Shown: positions 8,709 through 18,162, counted from the stretch's first letter. The stretch: DNA of 64,000 nucleotides from a bacterium (GCA_016716565.1 JADJWC010000002.1:186001-250000), one strand, 5' to 3'. Program-made: numbers and translations. The notes: generated by a model not told the origin, from the sequence alone.

Positions 8709-10232
8709 TTACTTCACCAAATACAACGGTCCATCTGGCCCTAATGGCAAACCGAGAAGCATCCAGATAATTAATAATATTATCCAGAAAACTAAAAAGA
8801 CAACCGTGTAAGGTATCATAGTTGAGATGATTGTGCCTATGCCGTACTTTTCATCGTACTTCTGTGCAAATGCAACAATGAGTGCAAAGTAGCTCATCAT
8901 CGGTGTAATAAGATTTGTAACGGAATCCCCTATCCTGAAAGCAGCCTGCGTTAATGCAGGATGATAATCGAGAAGCATAAACATCGGCACAAAAACCGGA
9001 GCCATAATTGCCCACTTTGCAGAAGCGCTTCCCATAAACAGATTTATAAATGCAGAGACAAACACAAAAGAAACGATCAAAGTAATTCCTGTAAAGCCAA
9101 TGCTTTTTAAAAATTGTGCGCCGTCAATTGCAATGATAAGTCCAAGCTTGCTGTAATTAAAAAATGCAACGAACTGTGCAGCGAAAAAAACAAGCACAAC
9201 ATAAGTAGCCAGTGTACTCATTGATTTGATGATGTGCTTCATCATCTCCGAATCGTTCTTAATTGATTTAGTAACTATGCCGTAAACAAGTCCGGGCACA
9301 AAAAACATAATGAGAATACCTGCAATAATGCCATTTAAGAATGGTGAATGACGCCAATCTTTGGTTTCGGGATTTCTGAGTAATCCATCTTCGGGAATAA
9401 TTGTGATTGCTAATGCGACAATAAGGATAAAAAGCCATATCCCTGCCCACTTTAAGCCTTTCTTTTCAAGTGAAGAAATTTCGTCAACAGGGATTTTATC
9501 TGCGTTGCCTTCGTATTTTTTCAATCGAGGTTCAACTATCTTTTCTGTAACAAGGGTTCCAAGTATTACAATCATTATTGCTGAGACGAACATAAAATAA
9601 AAGTTTACAACAGCATTGACTTTCATAGTTGGATCGATAATCTGTGCAGCTGATTGAGAAAGCCCGGCAAGAACAGGATCAATTGAACCAACTACGAAGT
9701 TCGCACCGAATCCGCCGCTTACTCCGCAAAAAGCCGCTGCAAGTCCAGCCATCGGGTGTCTTCCCAGAGCATAAAATATTACAGCCCCAAGTGGAATAAG
9801 AACTACATATCCAGCCTCAGAAGCTACGTGAGAAAGAACTCCAGCAAACACAACTGACATTGTTATCAACCTTTTGGGAGCTTTCAAGACCAGTGCTCTT
9901 ATCCCTGCATTAAAAAGTCCTGAACCTTCTGCAACACCAATTCCTATCATAACTGCAAGTACATATCCTAGTGGAGGAAAATTTACGAAGTTGTGAACCA
10001 CATTTTCGTAAATCCATCTTAAGCCATCCCCGTTAAGAAGATTCTGAACTTTAACCACTGAACCATCTGCAGGATGAATTGCTGTCAATCCAACCCAGCT
10101 TCCAATCACAGAAATTATTGCAACGATGACAGCAATCAATGCAAACAATGTGGCGGGATGTGGTAGTTTGTTACCAACTTTTTCAATGTAGTCAAGCGAT
10201 TTGTTGAATATTCGTGAAGCAAGAGACTTCAA
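8709..10232 (-). CDS. AbgT-family transporter
   Basis: The 507-residue polytopic membrane protein matches the AbgT family (p-aminobenzoyl-glutamate importers and sulfonamide/antimetabolite exporters). Seen: N-terminal KLPHPATLFAL, the re-entrant-loop segment HVASEAGYVVLIPLGA, GRHPMAGLAAAFCGVSGGFGAN, and a second half with MGSASAKWAIMAPVFVPM and IGDSVTNLITPMM. Length is normal. Substrate and direction (folate precursor uptake or proton-driven drug efflux) cannot be told. It starts about 85 bases from a family A repeat that separates it from the divergent YCII gene. Confidence 0.92.
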   Translation of the reverse strand: MKSLASRIFNKSLDYIEKVGNKLPHPATLFALIAVIVAIISVIGSWVGLTAIHPADGSVVKVQNLLNGDGLRWIYENVVHNFVNFPPLGYVLAVMIGIGVAEGSGLFNAGIRALVLKAPKRLITMSVVFAGVLSHVASEAGYVVLIPLGAVIFYALGRHPMAGLAAAFCGVSGGFGANFVVGSIDPVLAGLSQSAAQIIDPTMKVNAVVNFYFMFVSAIMIVILGTLVTEKIVEPRLKKYEGNADKIPVDEISSLEKKGLKWAGIWLFILIVALAITIIPEDGLLRNPETKDWRHSPFLNGIIAGILIMFFVPGLVYGIVTKSIKNDSEMMKHIIKSMSTLATYVVLVFFAAQFVAFFNYSKLGLIIAIDGAQFLKSIGFTGITLIVSFVFVSAFINLFMGSASAKWAIMAPVFVPMFMLLDYHPALTQAAFRIGDSVTNLITPMMSYFALIVAFAQKYDEKYGIGTIISTMIPYTVVFLVFWIILLIIWMLLGLPLGPDGPLYLVK

Positions 10233-10317
10233 TTTTTCCTCCGATATCTGAAAAAAATATTGGCAAAGATAGGGGTGTGAATTTAGAATAAAAAGAAAAA
10301 ATTAGTGTTATTGGACC

Positions 10318-10377
10318 GTCATTCCTGCGGACGCAGGAATCCATCACTAAGTGGATTCCCGTTTTCACGGGAATGAC
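10318..10377. repeat. Family A dispersed double-hairpin repeat, copy 2
   Basis: GTCATTCCTGCG...CGCAGGAATCC plus GGATTCCCGTTTTCACGGGAATGAC. It is a compact copy of two hairpins between the divergent abgT and YCII genes, so here it cannot serve as a simple 3'-end terminator for either. Confidence 0.85.
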
Positions 10378-10442
10378 AAAACGTTGTTGTTAAAGTTTAA
10401 GAGTAAGATTAAGTTTAGCAAAAAGAATTAAGGAATAATTTT

Positions 10443-10721
10443 ATGAACTACTACGCACTTAATTATCATCTTACCGATGATTATATGCAAAGACGACCAC
10501 AATTCCGCGAAGAACATTTGAAGCTTGCAAAAGAATCAAATGAAAAAGGTGAAATGATTCTCGCTGGTGCTTTCAGCGATCCACCGGATAAAGCATTGCT
10601 CATCTTCAAAGTTGCAGACAAATCTGTTATTGAAGATTTTGTAAAAAAGGATCCTTATGTTAATAACGGTTTGATAGCGAAGTGGGAAATCAGACCGTGG
10701 ACGGTAGTTATTGGTAAATAA
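10443..10721 (+). CDS. YCII-related domain protein
   Basis: The 92-residue protein matches the YciI family, a small dimeric alpha-beta barrel. Seen: early YYALNYHL, the conserved HLKLAKESNEKGEMILAGAF with the invariant histidine (about residue 25), DPPDKALLIF and KDPYVNNGLIAKWEIRPW. Members are stand-alone or fused to signalling domains and some have weak hydrolase or dehalogenase-like chemistry; no reaction can be assigned. It starts 8 bases after a weak AAGGAA and is flanked by family A repeats on both sides. Confidence 0.85.
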   Translation: MNYYALNYHLTDDYMQRRPQFREEHLKLAKESNEKGEMILAGAFSDPPDKALLIFKVADKSVIEDFVKKDPYVNNGLIAKWEIRPWTVVIGK

Positions 10722-10728
10722 GCAAATC

Positions 10729-10813
10729 GTCATTCCGGCTTGTCCGGAATCTGAGGCTAAAGATGGTTATCAGATTCTGGACTCACTCGTTGATACGAGT
10801 TCGCCAGAATGAC
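10729..10813. repeat. Family A dispersed double-hairpin repeat, copy 3
   Basis: GTCATTCCGGCTTGTCCGGAAT makes the first hairpin; the second (CAGATTCTGG...GCCAGAATGAC) is longer and carries an extra inner palindrome ACTCGTTGATACGAGT. It is the most diverged copy, just 8 bases after the YCII stop. Confidence 0.75.
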
Positions 10814-10874
10814 ACAAATTATTTTTTCATTTAATGCAAAAATAAATATGATGGGTAAAAAAAAACTTTAAAAG

Positions 10875-11639
10875 ATGGCAGAGAACACTAATAACATTCC
10901 GGGTATATTTAATTACTGCGACCGATGGTGTGAGCGATGTGCTTTTACTTCACGGTGTTTGAATTTTCAGATGAGTGAAGAAATGAGAGAAGGAAAAGAA
11001 ATCAATGATTTAGAAAATGAAAAATTCTGGGAGGATATGGACAATATTTTTAACATCACTCACGATATGCTCGATGAAATGGCAGAAGAACAAGGAATTG
11101 ATTTGACGGAGATCGAATGGACTAAAGAAGATAAAGAGCACGAACAGGAACTTGAAGAATCGGTAAGGAAACATCAATGCGTAATTGCATCTAAAAAATA
11201 TTATGAGTTTGTCAGCGGATGGTTTGAAATAAATGAAGGAATCTTCAAAGAAAAAGAAGATGAGTTGAACGAACAATTGATGCTTGAACTTTCCTCCGCC
11301 GAACCTAAAAAAGAAGCAATTACTCTTAAAGATGCAATCGAAGTAATTACATATTACCTGCATTTTATTAATATAAAATTAATGCGGGCTATTCACGGAC
11401 AAATTGAAGACAGATACGAATTGCCGGATGATCTTCCCAAAGACTCAGATGGTTCTGCGAAGATTGCACTTCTTGCTATTGACAGATCAATATCTGCATG
11501 GGGAAAATTATTAAAACATTTAGAAGAAAGTGAAGACGAAATTTTAGAATTTCTAGTACTCCTCGAGCAGCTGAGGAATATGACTGAAAAAGAATTCCCT
11601 GATGCGCGGAAATTTGTAAGACCGGGATTTGATGAGTAA
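10875..11639 (+). CDS. Unrecognised acidic protein with an N-terminal four-cysteine motif
   Basis: The 254-residue protein belongs to no family I recognise. Residues 15-28 hold C15-x3-C19-x2-C22-x5-C28 (NYCDRWCERCAFTSRC), which could bind an iron-sulfur cluster or zinc. The rest is very acidic and mainly helical: an acidic stretch at about 30-100 (EEMREGKEINDLENEKFW), a KKYYEFV helix, and a C-terminal half with ITYYLHFINIKLMRAIHG and DRSISAWGKLLKHL. There is no signal peptide, so it is probably cytoplasmic. It stands alone between a family A and a family B repeat. Confidence 0.7.
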   Translation: MAENTNNIPGIFNYCDRWCERCAFTSRCLNFQMSEEMREGKEINDLENEKFWEDMDNIFNITHDMLDEMAEEQGIDLTEIEWTKEDKEHEQELEESVRKHQCVIASKKYYEFVSGWFEINEGIFKEKEDELNEQLMLELSSAEPKKEAITLKDAIEVITYYLHFINIKLMRAIHGQIEDRYELPDDLPKDSDGSAKIALLAIDRSISAWGKLLKHLEESEDEILEFLVLLEQLRNMTEKEFPDARKFVRPGFDE

Positions 11640-11640
11640 A

Positions 11641-11730
11641 TCTCTGTGGTGCTGTGTGCTACTTGGTGATCTCTGTGTAACTTTTTTCTTACACAGAGAA
11701 CCACTGAGAAAACACCGAGAACCGCAGAGA
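11641..11730. repeat. Family B dispersed palindrome, copy 1
   Basis: TCTCTGTGG...CTCTGTGTAA, a T-rich centre, then TTACACAGAG...CCGCAGAGA. The arms are imperfect inverted copies around 11695. It begins 1 base after a stop codon, so it may double as a terminator. The second copy is at 13206-13289. Confidence 0.8.
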
Positions 11731-11904
11731 AAATTATTCCATAAAAAATCCGCTCACTATTGCATAATTATTCCGGAGGCCTTAACTTACAATTAAAATT
11801 TCGGGACTAACTCTTCCGTCATAGCTTTGTTTTCTCTCGCATCTCCGAATGCGTATGAAATAGGTCACAAAATCTTCATTTCAAAAACATAAGGAGGAAT
11901 AGTT

Positions 11905-13191
11905 ATGTTCCAAACAATTTACAAATCCGCATTTTTTTTAATTGCGGTAATTCTACTAAACTCATCGGATATTCACTCTCAAAATCCTGATTGGATTGTC
12001 TTCGATTCATCAAACTCAAATCTGTTGGATGATCGTATACTGCAAATCGCAGATGAAGGTAACGGTAATAAATGGCTCGCAATGGCTTTTGCTGGGGTCA
12101 GTGTATTTGATGGAGTTAACTTTACAAATTATACTACTGCTAATTCAGGGCTGCCATCAAATGCAGTTTATAATGTCGCTATTGAAAGTAATGGTGTTAA
12201 ATGGTTTGGGACTCTTGGCGGCTTAGTAAGTTTTGATAATTCAACATGGACGGTTTACAGTACATTAAATTCAGGCTTACCTGAGAACTCGGTCCTGGCA
12301 CTTGCTGTTGATGCAAATGGAAATAAATGGGCAGGCACAGATAGCGGCCTGGTAAAATTTGATGGAGTCAACTGGACTGTTTATAATACGTCAAATTCGG
12401 GTTTACCTCATAACAGCGTTTTTGCAATTACTATTGATGCAAACGGAGACAAATGGATTGGAACTTTTGGTGGTGGTATTGCCAAATTTGATGATGTAAA
12501 TTGGACAGTTTACAATACCTCCAATTCAGGATTACCAAACAATTTTATTTGGTCGATCGCAATAGACAGCAATGAAGATATCTGGTCTGGTAATACTAAT
12601 AGTGGATTAGTCCACTTCAATGGCACAGACTGGACGATATATAATACTTCCAATTCCGGGTTACCACAAAACCAGGTAAGAGCAATTAATTTTGATGATA
12701 ATGGTAACAAGTGGATCGGAACTAATGGCGGTGGCGTAGCAATGTTCGATGACAATAACTGGACAGTCTTTAGAACTTTTAATTCAGATTTGCCCAATGA
12801 TTACATTCGTGATTTTTACATCGATTGGAATGATAATAAATGGATAGCAACACACGGTGGTGGGCTTGTAGTTTACAGAGCAGGTGGAGCAACATCTGTT
12901 GAAGAGATCTCTGATAATGTTTTGCCAGAACAGTTTTATTTAGCACAAAATTATCCTAATCCATTTAATCCATCTACAAAAATTCAATTTCGAATTGTGG
13001 GATCAGGATTTGTTAGTTTGAAAGTATTTGATGTATTGGGTAATGAAGTTGCAACACTAATCAGTGAAGAGAAACCAGCAGGTGCTTATCAGTTCAACTT
13101 CGATGCATCTAACTTATCAAGCGGCGTATATTTTTATAAACTGACGAGCGGTAACTTATCCGAGACCAGGAAAATGATATTGTTAAGATAA
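11905..13191 (+). CDS. Secreted two-component-regulator-type propeller protein with T9SS sorting domain
   Basis: The 428-residue product has a signal peptide of about 26 residues ending SDIHSQ. It then shows seven or eight repeats of ~42 residues with the pattern DANGNKWIGTxGGGIAKFDxxxWTVYNTSNSGLP, as in the sensor propellers of hybrid two-component systems, but there is no kinase part. The C-terminal ~80 residues are a type A T9SS sorting domain (AQNYPNPFNPSTKI, VFDVLGNEVATL, LSSGVYFYKL, KMILLR). The near-identical repeats suggest recent internal duplication. AGGAGG 8 bases upstream supports the start. It is a surface or secreted protein of unknown ligand. Confidence 0.87.
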   Translation: MFQTIYKSAFFLIAVILLNSSDIHSQNPDWIVFDSSNSNLLDDRILQIADEGNGNKWLAMAFAGVSVFDGVNFTNYTTANSGLPSNAVYNVAIESNGVKWFGTLGGLVSFDNSTWTVYSTLNSGLPENSVLALAVDANGNKWAGTDSGLVKFDGVNWTVYNTSNSGLPHNSVFAITIDANGDKWIGTFGGGIAKFDDVNWTVYNTSNSGLPNNFIWSIAIDSNEDIWSGNTNSGLVHFNGTDWTIYNTSNSGLPQNQVRAINFDDNGNKWIGTNGGGVAMFDDNNWTVFRTFNSDLPNDYIRDFYIDWNDNKWIATHGGGLVVYRAGGATSVEEISDNVLPEQFYLAQNYPNPFNPSTKIQFRIVGSGFVSLKVFDVLGNEVATLISEEKPAGAYQFNFDASNLSSGVYFYKLTSGNLSETRKMILLR

Positions 13192-13205
13192 TTTTTATTA
13201 ACTAA

Positions 13206-13289
13206 TCTCTGAGGTTCTTTGTTGACTCTGTGTTACTCCCTCTTTTTGTTACACAGAAAACCACGGAGATACACAGAGAATCTCAGAGG
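13206..13289. repeat. Family B dispersed palindrome, copy 2
   Basis: ATCTCTGAGG...CTCTGTGTTAC, a T-rich centre, then GTTACACAGA...CTCAGAGG. It fills the gap between the convergent stops of the propeller gene and alr. Confidence 0.8.
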
Positions 13290-13292
13290 TGA

Positions 13293-14444
13293 TTAATCCA
13301 GATAAATCCTTGGAACACGAGTGTTAATGTTAGTGAGTATTTCATAAGGAATTGTTCCAGCCCATTCTGCAAGATCTTCAGCAGTAATAGAATTTTTTCC
13401 ATCAGTTCCGAGTAATAATACTTCGTCACTATTGTAAGCTGAATCATTCTCGATATTCACAACGATCTGATCCATTGAAATATTTCCAACAACCGGATAA
13501 AGTTTTCCGTTCAACAGAACTTTTGCTTTGCGCGACATGCTTCTGAAATATCCATCTCCATATCCAACAGGAACAGTAACCGCTCGAATGTTATGATCTG
13601 GTTTCCACGTCAATCCGTAACCTACAGCATTTCCTGCTTTAATCACTTTAAAGTAAACAACAAGTGATTTCCAGGTTAATGCAGGTTTAACAGGAATTGC
13701 TTTCTTAATATTCTTCGACGGATAAACCCCAAACAACATTATTCCCGGGCGCACCATATCAAAATTTGCTTCGGGTTGTTGAAGAATCGCACCGGAATTT
13801 GCAATGTGTTTGATTGTTGATTTTATTGAATGTTTATTAAAATGTTCCAGAACTTCATTAAATCTTTCAAGCTGAAGTTTGGCAAATGTCAAATCATCGG
13901 ATTCAGCAGTTGCAAAATGCGAGTAGATTCCTTCAACAAAAATATTTTTATAAGAAAAAGCTGCATCAAGAAACTTTTCTGAATTATAGTAATGAACACC
14001 AATTCGTTCCATTCCCGTATCGATCTTCAGATGAACGATCGCTTTCTTTTTCATTTGTCCTGCAGTTTCATCAATCTGTTTTAGCTTATCGATGGAAGAG
14101 GCAGTGATGGTCAAATTATTTTTCAGGAATAATGGGATCTGATTTCCCCAAACTCCTCCCAAGACAAGTATTGGAATTTTGATTCCCATCTCACGAAGCA
14201 GAATTCCTTCTTCAACAACAGCTACTCCAAGATAATCAGCTTTTAATTCTTCATAAAGTTGTGCAACTCGCACAAGTCCGTGTCCGTATGCATTCGCCTT
14301 AAGAACAGGCATCATTTTGGATTTGCCAACGTGAGCTTTTATTGCTTTGAAATTATCAGCAAGAACCTTTAGATCAACTTCGACTCTCGTTGGGCGAACA
14401 ATCTCATCAACACTAATTACAGGATGGTTTGTATGTTTCTTCAC
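13293..14444 (-). CDS. alr: Alanine racemase
   Basis: The 383-residue product is normal length for Alr, which interconverts L- and D-alanine for peptidoglycan. Seen: PLP lysine K49 in PVLKANAYGHG, the HLKIDTGMERIG segment, the HIANSGAI segment, VRPGIMLFGVYPS, the catalytic-tyrosine region AVGYGLTW and the C-terminal GNISMDQIVVN with LGTDG. It is cytoplasmic and monocistronic, ending against family B repeat copy 2 and diverging from the ABM gene at 14623. Confidence 0.97.
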   Translation of the reverse strand: MKKHTNHPVISVDEIVRPTRVEVDLKVLADNFKAIKAHVGKSKMMPVLKANAYGHGLVRVAQLYEELKADYLGVAVVEEGILLREMGIKIPILVLGGVWGNQIPLFLKNNLTITASSIDKLKQIDETAGQMKKKAIVHLKIDTGMERIGVHYYNSEKFLDAAFSYKNIFVEGIYSHFATAESDDLTFAKLQLERFNEVLEHFNKHSIKSTIKHIANSGAILQQPEANFDMVRPGIMLFGVYPSKNIKKAIPVKPALTWKSLVVYFKVIKAGNAVGYGLTWKPDHNIRAVTVPVGYGDGYFRSMSRKAKVLLNGKLYPVVGNISMDQIVVNIENDSAYNSDEVLLLGTDGKNSITAEDLAEWAGTIPYEILTNINTRVPRIYLD

Positions 14445-14622
14445 TTAATATTCAAAGAATAATAATAGTTTGTGCTCCAAAGATAAAATATTTAACAGTT
14501 AAAATATCAGATACTCATTGATGATTTTATCTATTTTGTTTACGTTATTATCAGTAATAATTTTTTATTAATTCTATCCCCTTCCGGAAGTAGTTTAACA
14601 ATTAATAAACAGGGAGTAAATT

Positions 14623-14934
14623 ATGATCGAAGTAGCATTCACTTATGATTTCATTCCAAATTTTGATGTGGCGGCTTACACCAAAGTTGCAAGAAGTGCA
14701 ACCCAAATTATGGTTTCATCAAAAGGATTTATAGAATTCCGGGCTAACAGAAATATTATGGGTTCGCCTAATGTCCGGAGAACTTCTGTCTGGCAGAGTC
14801 TTTCTGATTATGCAGCGATGGCTCAGACACCGGAATTTCAGAAAATCACAGAAGATTTCAGAAAGTTTGTTACGAATATTGATGTTCAGATATGGGGTCC
14901 GTCGCCTATTAGTCCTGAACCGATTCGTCCCTGA
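14623..14934 (+). CDS. Antibiotic biosynthesis monooxygenase-like (dimeric alpha-beta barrel) protein
   Basis: The 103-residue protein looks like a ferredoxin-like alpha-beta barrel of the ABM type: an opening strand IEVAFTYDF, helix YTKVARSATQIM, GFIEFRANRN, then TSVWQSLSDYAAMAQTPEFQKI. Members range from small monooxygenases to quality-control or detoxification proteins; nothing here fixes a reaction. GGGAG lies 8 bases before the ATG. It is a single gene between alr and the TGS GTPase. Confidence 0.65.
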   Translation: MIEVAFTYDFIPNFDVAAYTKVARSATQIMVSSKGFIEFRANRNIMGSPNVRRTSVWQSLSDYAAMAQTPEFQKITEDFRKFVTNIDVQIWGPSPISPEPIRP

Positions 14935-15041
14935 ATAATTTTCAAAGAAATATCAGATAAACTGCAGCATTTTATTTTTCACTGGCTGCAAGTTGAAAAA
15001 TTATCTAAAAATTTCCAGCAAGAAATTTATTTTGCAATAAT

Positions 15042-16028
15042 ATGCCGACAAATCTTCCACCGGAATATTTCAGAGCCGAGCAGACCTTTAGAGAAGCTGA
15101 ATCGACTTCTTCTAAAGTTGCAGCGCTTGAAGAAATGATGAGCACAATTCCAAAGCACAAAGGAACTGACAAGCTACGGGCTGAACTGAGAAGAAAAATA
15201 TCAAAGCTGAAAGAAGATCAGCAAAAGAAAAAAGGTGCGGGCAAACACGAATCGGAATATCACATTGAAAAAGAAGGTGCAGGAAGAGTCGTTTTAATTG
15301 GTTTTGAGAATACAGGCAAATCATCCATAGTTGCTGCACTGACTCACGCAGCGCCAAAAATTTCCGAAGCACCGTTTACAACCTGGCAGCCTATACCCGG
15401 AATGATGGAATTCGAGGATATCCAGATACAACTGATTGACACTCCGCCAATAAGTAAAGAACATTCGCAGCCGGAATTATTTGATTTAATCCGCAGCTCT
15501 GATTTAATTCTAGTTATCGTTGATCTGCAAACAATTCCATTCCAGCAGCTTGAAGATTCGCTTAGTATTTTAAATCAACACAAAATCATCCCGAAACAAT
15601 GGGAAGATAAAACTAACGATGAAAGAAGAATTGAGTTTATTTCTGCTGTGGTCATTGTTAACAAGGATGATGATGATAAGTTTGATGAGGATTTCATTGT
15701 TTTTAAAGAGTTGACGGAAATAGATTTACCGCTTTTACCTATCTCCGTAACGAATAAAAGAAATTTCAGTAAGCTTAAGGATGAAATATTTGAAAGTCTC
15801 GGTATCATCAGGATATATTCAAAACCACCAGGAAAAGAACCTGATTTATCAAAACCTTTTATCCTGAAAAAAGGAAATACAGTAGATGAACTTGCAGGTA
15901 AAGTACATCACGATTTTATTCACAACCTAAAAACGGCGAGAGTTTGGGGCAAAAATGTTTTTGACGGACAGATGGTTGGAAGAGACCATATTCTCCACGA
16001 TAAAGATATTGTTGAGCTTCATTTGTAA
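15042..16028 (+). CDS. DRG/Obg-like GTPase with C-terminal TGS domain
   Basis: The 328-residue protein has a helical N-terminus (1-75) rich in lysine and glutamate, a GTPase core with G1 GFENTGKSS (about 88-96), a G3 region LIDTPP that lacks the usual glycine, and G4 VNKDD. The last ~65 residues are a TGS domain (FILKKGNTVDELAGKVH ... ARVWGKNVFDGQMVGRDHILHDKDIVELHL). This is the layout of DRG-type GTPases, thought to act on ribosomes or tRNA. The altered G3 may mean unusual hydrolysis. It is followed within 13 bases by a family A repeat. Confidence 0.85.
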   Translation: MPTNLPPEYFRAEQTFREAESTSSKVAALEEMMSTIPKHKGTDKLRAELRRKISKLKEDQQKKKGAGKHESEYHIEKEGAGRVVLIGFENTGKSSIVAALTHAAPKISEAPFTTWQPIPGMMEFEDIQIQLIDTPPISKEHSQPELFDLIRSSDLILVIVDLQTIPFQQLEDSLSILNQHKIIPKQWEDKTNDERRIEFISAVVIVNKDDDDKFDEDFIVFKELTEIDLPLLPISVTNKRNFSKLKDEIFESLGIIRIYSKPPGKEPDLSKPFILKKGNTVDELAGKVHHDFIHNLKTARVWGKNVFDGQMVGRDHILHDKDIVELHL

Positions 16029-16040
16029 CAATGTTACAAA

Positions 16041-16132
16041 TGTTATTCCTTGCTTGACACGGAATCCAGAAAATAAATTACTAAATAGATTCCGGTTCTT
16101 CACCCGATAAATCGGGATCGACCGGAATGACG
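16041..16132. repeat. Family A dispersed double-hairpin repeat, copy 4
   Basis: TGTTATTCCTTG...CACGGAATCC, then GATTCCGG...CCCGATAAATCGGG...CCGGAATGACG. It resembles copy 1 closely but has an added inner palindrome (CCCGATAAATCGGG), and lies directly after the TGS GTPase gene. Confidence 0.82.
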
Positions 16133-16219
16133 AGCGAGCTAAATAAATTTAAGTGAAACTATTTGAACATTATTATTATTTTACTTACGTTTTGAGTGAA
16201 ATAACGGAGGACAAAGCAG

Positions 16220-16612
16220 ATGGGGATAATAAAGAAGTTTATAGGTCCATCTTCAAAATATGATGACAGCATTCCCTATACTTACATTGCAAAAGTAAGA
16301 ATTATTGACCGGGATGATAATCTTGTAAACCACTACTTTTCTGATACAATTTGCGGTTTGGTTGAATACCTGAGCAACAACAATATTCTGCCAGAGGATG
16401 CTGAGTTATTCGCGTGCTATCAGAAAAAAGAAATCCCGATAGATAAAAAATACTGTCTATCTGAAAAAGGCAAATGGCTGGAGCGACCTGAAATCTGTCA
16501 TTCACTTGAAGAGCATTACAAACAAACTATGGAAGAACAATTCAAAGGTCATGTTGAGCTTGGTGAATGTTCTTTCGAAGACCGAGACCGTGAAGGAAGC
16601 GGTCCGTATTAA
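16220..16612 (+). CDS. Hypothetical protein, 130 residues
   Basis: I do not recognise a family. The protein is soluble and acidic with a mixed alpha-beta look: IPYTYIAKVRIIDRDDNLV, LVEYLSNNNILPEDAELFACY, and a tail rich in E, D and H ending GSGPY. The ATG is preceded by GGAGGAC 9 bases upstream. The DUF4126 gene begins 21 bases after its stop, so the two are probably co-transcribed. Confidence 0.65.
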   Translation: MGIIKKFIGPSSKYDDSIPYTYIAKVRIIDRDDNLVNHYFSDTICGLVEYLSNNNILPEDAELFACYQKKEIPIDKKYCLSEKGKWLERPEICHSLEEHYKQTMEEQFKGHVELGECSFEDRDREGSGPY

Positions 16613-16633
16613 ATTAATTTCAGCAGTGAATAT

Positions 16634-17197
16634 TTGGAAACATTTACTTCAATACTTCTAGGAATAGGACTAAGTGCTGCGACCGGATTCAGGATATTTG
16701 TTCCGTTTCTTGTTGCAAGTATTGCTTCAATTACAGGATATCTTCCCCTTTCATCTTCATTTGAATGGATTGGTACCTATCCAGCGTTAATTTTATTTGG
16801 CGTTGCAACTATCATTGAGATTGGTGCTTACTACATTCCATGGCTGGATAATTTGCTTGATTCTATTGCAACACCTGCAGCTTTTATAGCAGGTGCAATT
16901 TTAATGGTTGCAGTTGTAAGCGGATTACCGCCATTAGCAAAATGGGCATTGGCAATTATTGCAGGAAGTGGTGCTGCAGGAATTGTCCAAACCGGAACAA
17001 CAATAACTCGAGCAGCATCAACAACTACCACGGGAGGATTAGCCAATCCTGTTGTGTCGACTGTTGAAGCCGGATCATCATTTGGATTGTCATTGCTAGC
17101 GATAATGCTTCCAGTCGCTGCAGGCTTGATAACTATCGTACTGCTTGTCTGGTTAAGCAGCAAGGTGATAAAGAAATTTATAGCAAAGAAAATCTGA
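16634..17197 (+). CDS. DUF4126 integral membrane protein
   Basis: The 187-residue hydrophobic protein matches DUF4126: LGIGLSAATGFRIFVPFL at the N-terminus, GYLPL, the YYIPWLDNLLDSIATP motif and a run of small residues, in about five TM segments. Its function is unknown. No ATG fits: the frame opens with a TTG at 16634 directly before the conserved part. It follows the 130-residue hypothetical gene by 21 bases. Confidence 0.8.
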   Translation: METFTSILLGIGLSAATGFRIFVPFLVASIASITGYLPLSSSFEWIGTYPALILFGVATIIEIGAYYIPWLDNLLDSIATPAAFIAGAILMVAVVSGLPPLAKWALAIIAGSGAAGIVQTGTTITRAASTTTTGGLANPVVSTVEAGSSFGLSLLAIMLPVAAGLITIVLLVWLSSKVIKKFIAKKI

Positions 17198-17364
17198 TTT
17201 CTTTTTAAAATATCTATCAGTAGATCATATCTCAGAACAGAATTTCCGAAATATTTGTCATTTATCAATTATATTTTTAGTTTCCCTTCGCAGACTCATC
17301 AGATAATATAAATTCACATCTGAGGGCTTAATAATTCACTAACAAAATTATAGGAGGCATTTAT

Positions 17365-18138
17365 ATGCTTAAGCAAAAGCTTATTTACTCACTACTTGCC
17401 GGGTTACTGTTTTTTTCTGCTTTTACACTAGCTCAGGAGGAGCCGAAGGATCAGCTATACTGGGTTCGGGAAGAAGTTGCTAAAGTAGATATGTGGGATC
17501 AATACGAAAAAACTTCAAAAGAGTGGGTTGAAATGATGACTGGTGCTGGTTTGGATCTACCCTACATGTGGGCGTCGCAAAGAGATGACGGACATTATTA
17601 TTATCTTTTTCCATTAGATAATTATGCGGCAATAGATAAGCTATCAGGAGTATTTGGTGCTGCCATTGATAAAATCGGAAAAGACAAATGGGCAAAATTT
17701 ATTGCAGAGAATGAAGCAAGTATGGAAACCCATAGAGATTTTATTGTGACAAGGTCAGCTAAATATTCATACTGGCCTGAAGAACCAAGACTAAAACCTG
17801 AAGAAAGAAAGTTTATCCACTGGATGTTTTTTCATTACAAAATGGAAAATCGAAAAGAGGTAATGGATATAATGACAGAATGGAAACAATTATATCAGGA
17901 AAAGAATATTAAAAACGGGTACACTATCTGGCTTATGGAATTGGGTCGCGATAACAACATGATAGTTCTGACAGAAAATTACAAAGATGGTGCTGATTTC
18001 TATGCTGAGATGGAAAAAGATAACGCAAGCATGGAGGAAGAAGCCAGTGCACTATGGGCAAAGATGTCAGTCTTTATAACTTCTGTTGAAAATAAATATG
18101 GTAATCAAAGACCTGATTTAGGATTTGTAAAAGAATAA
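17365..18138 (+). CDS. Secreted protein of unknown function, possible tandem alpha-beta barrel
   Basis: The 257-residue product has a clear signal peptide ending TLAQ (about residue 24). The mature part contains two halves of similar feel: LYWVREEVAKVDMWDQYEKT ... YYYLFPLDNY and then FIHWMFFHYKMENRKEVMD ... NNMIVLTENY, which suggests duplicated ferredoxin-like barrels. No catalytic motif is visible. A strong AGGAGG precedes the ATG, and a terminator follows at 18163. Confidence 0.7.
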   Translation: MLKQKLIYSLLAGLLFFSAFTLAQEEPKDQLYWVREEVAKVDMWDQYEKTSKEWVEMMTGAGLDLPYMWASQRDDGHYYYLFPLDNYAAIDKLSGVFGAAIDKIGKDKWAKFIAENEASMETHRDFIVTRSAKYSYWPEEPRLKPEERKFIHWMFFHYKMENRKEVMDIMTEWKQLYQEKNIKNGYTIWLMELGRDNNMIVLTENYKDGADFYAEMEKDNASMEEEASALWAKMSVFITSVENKYGNQRPDLGFVKE

Positions 18139-18162
18139 TATTTTATTTCAAAAACATTCTTA

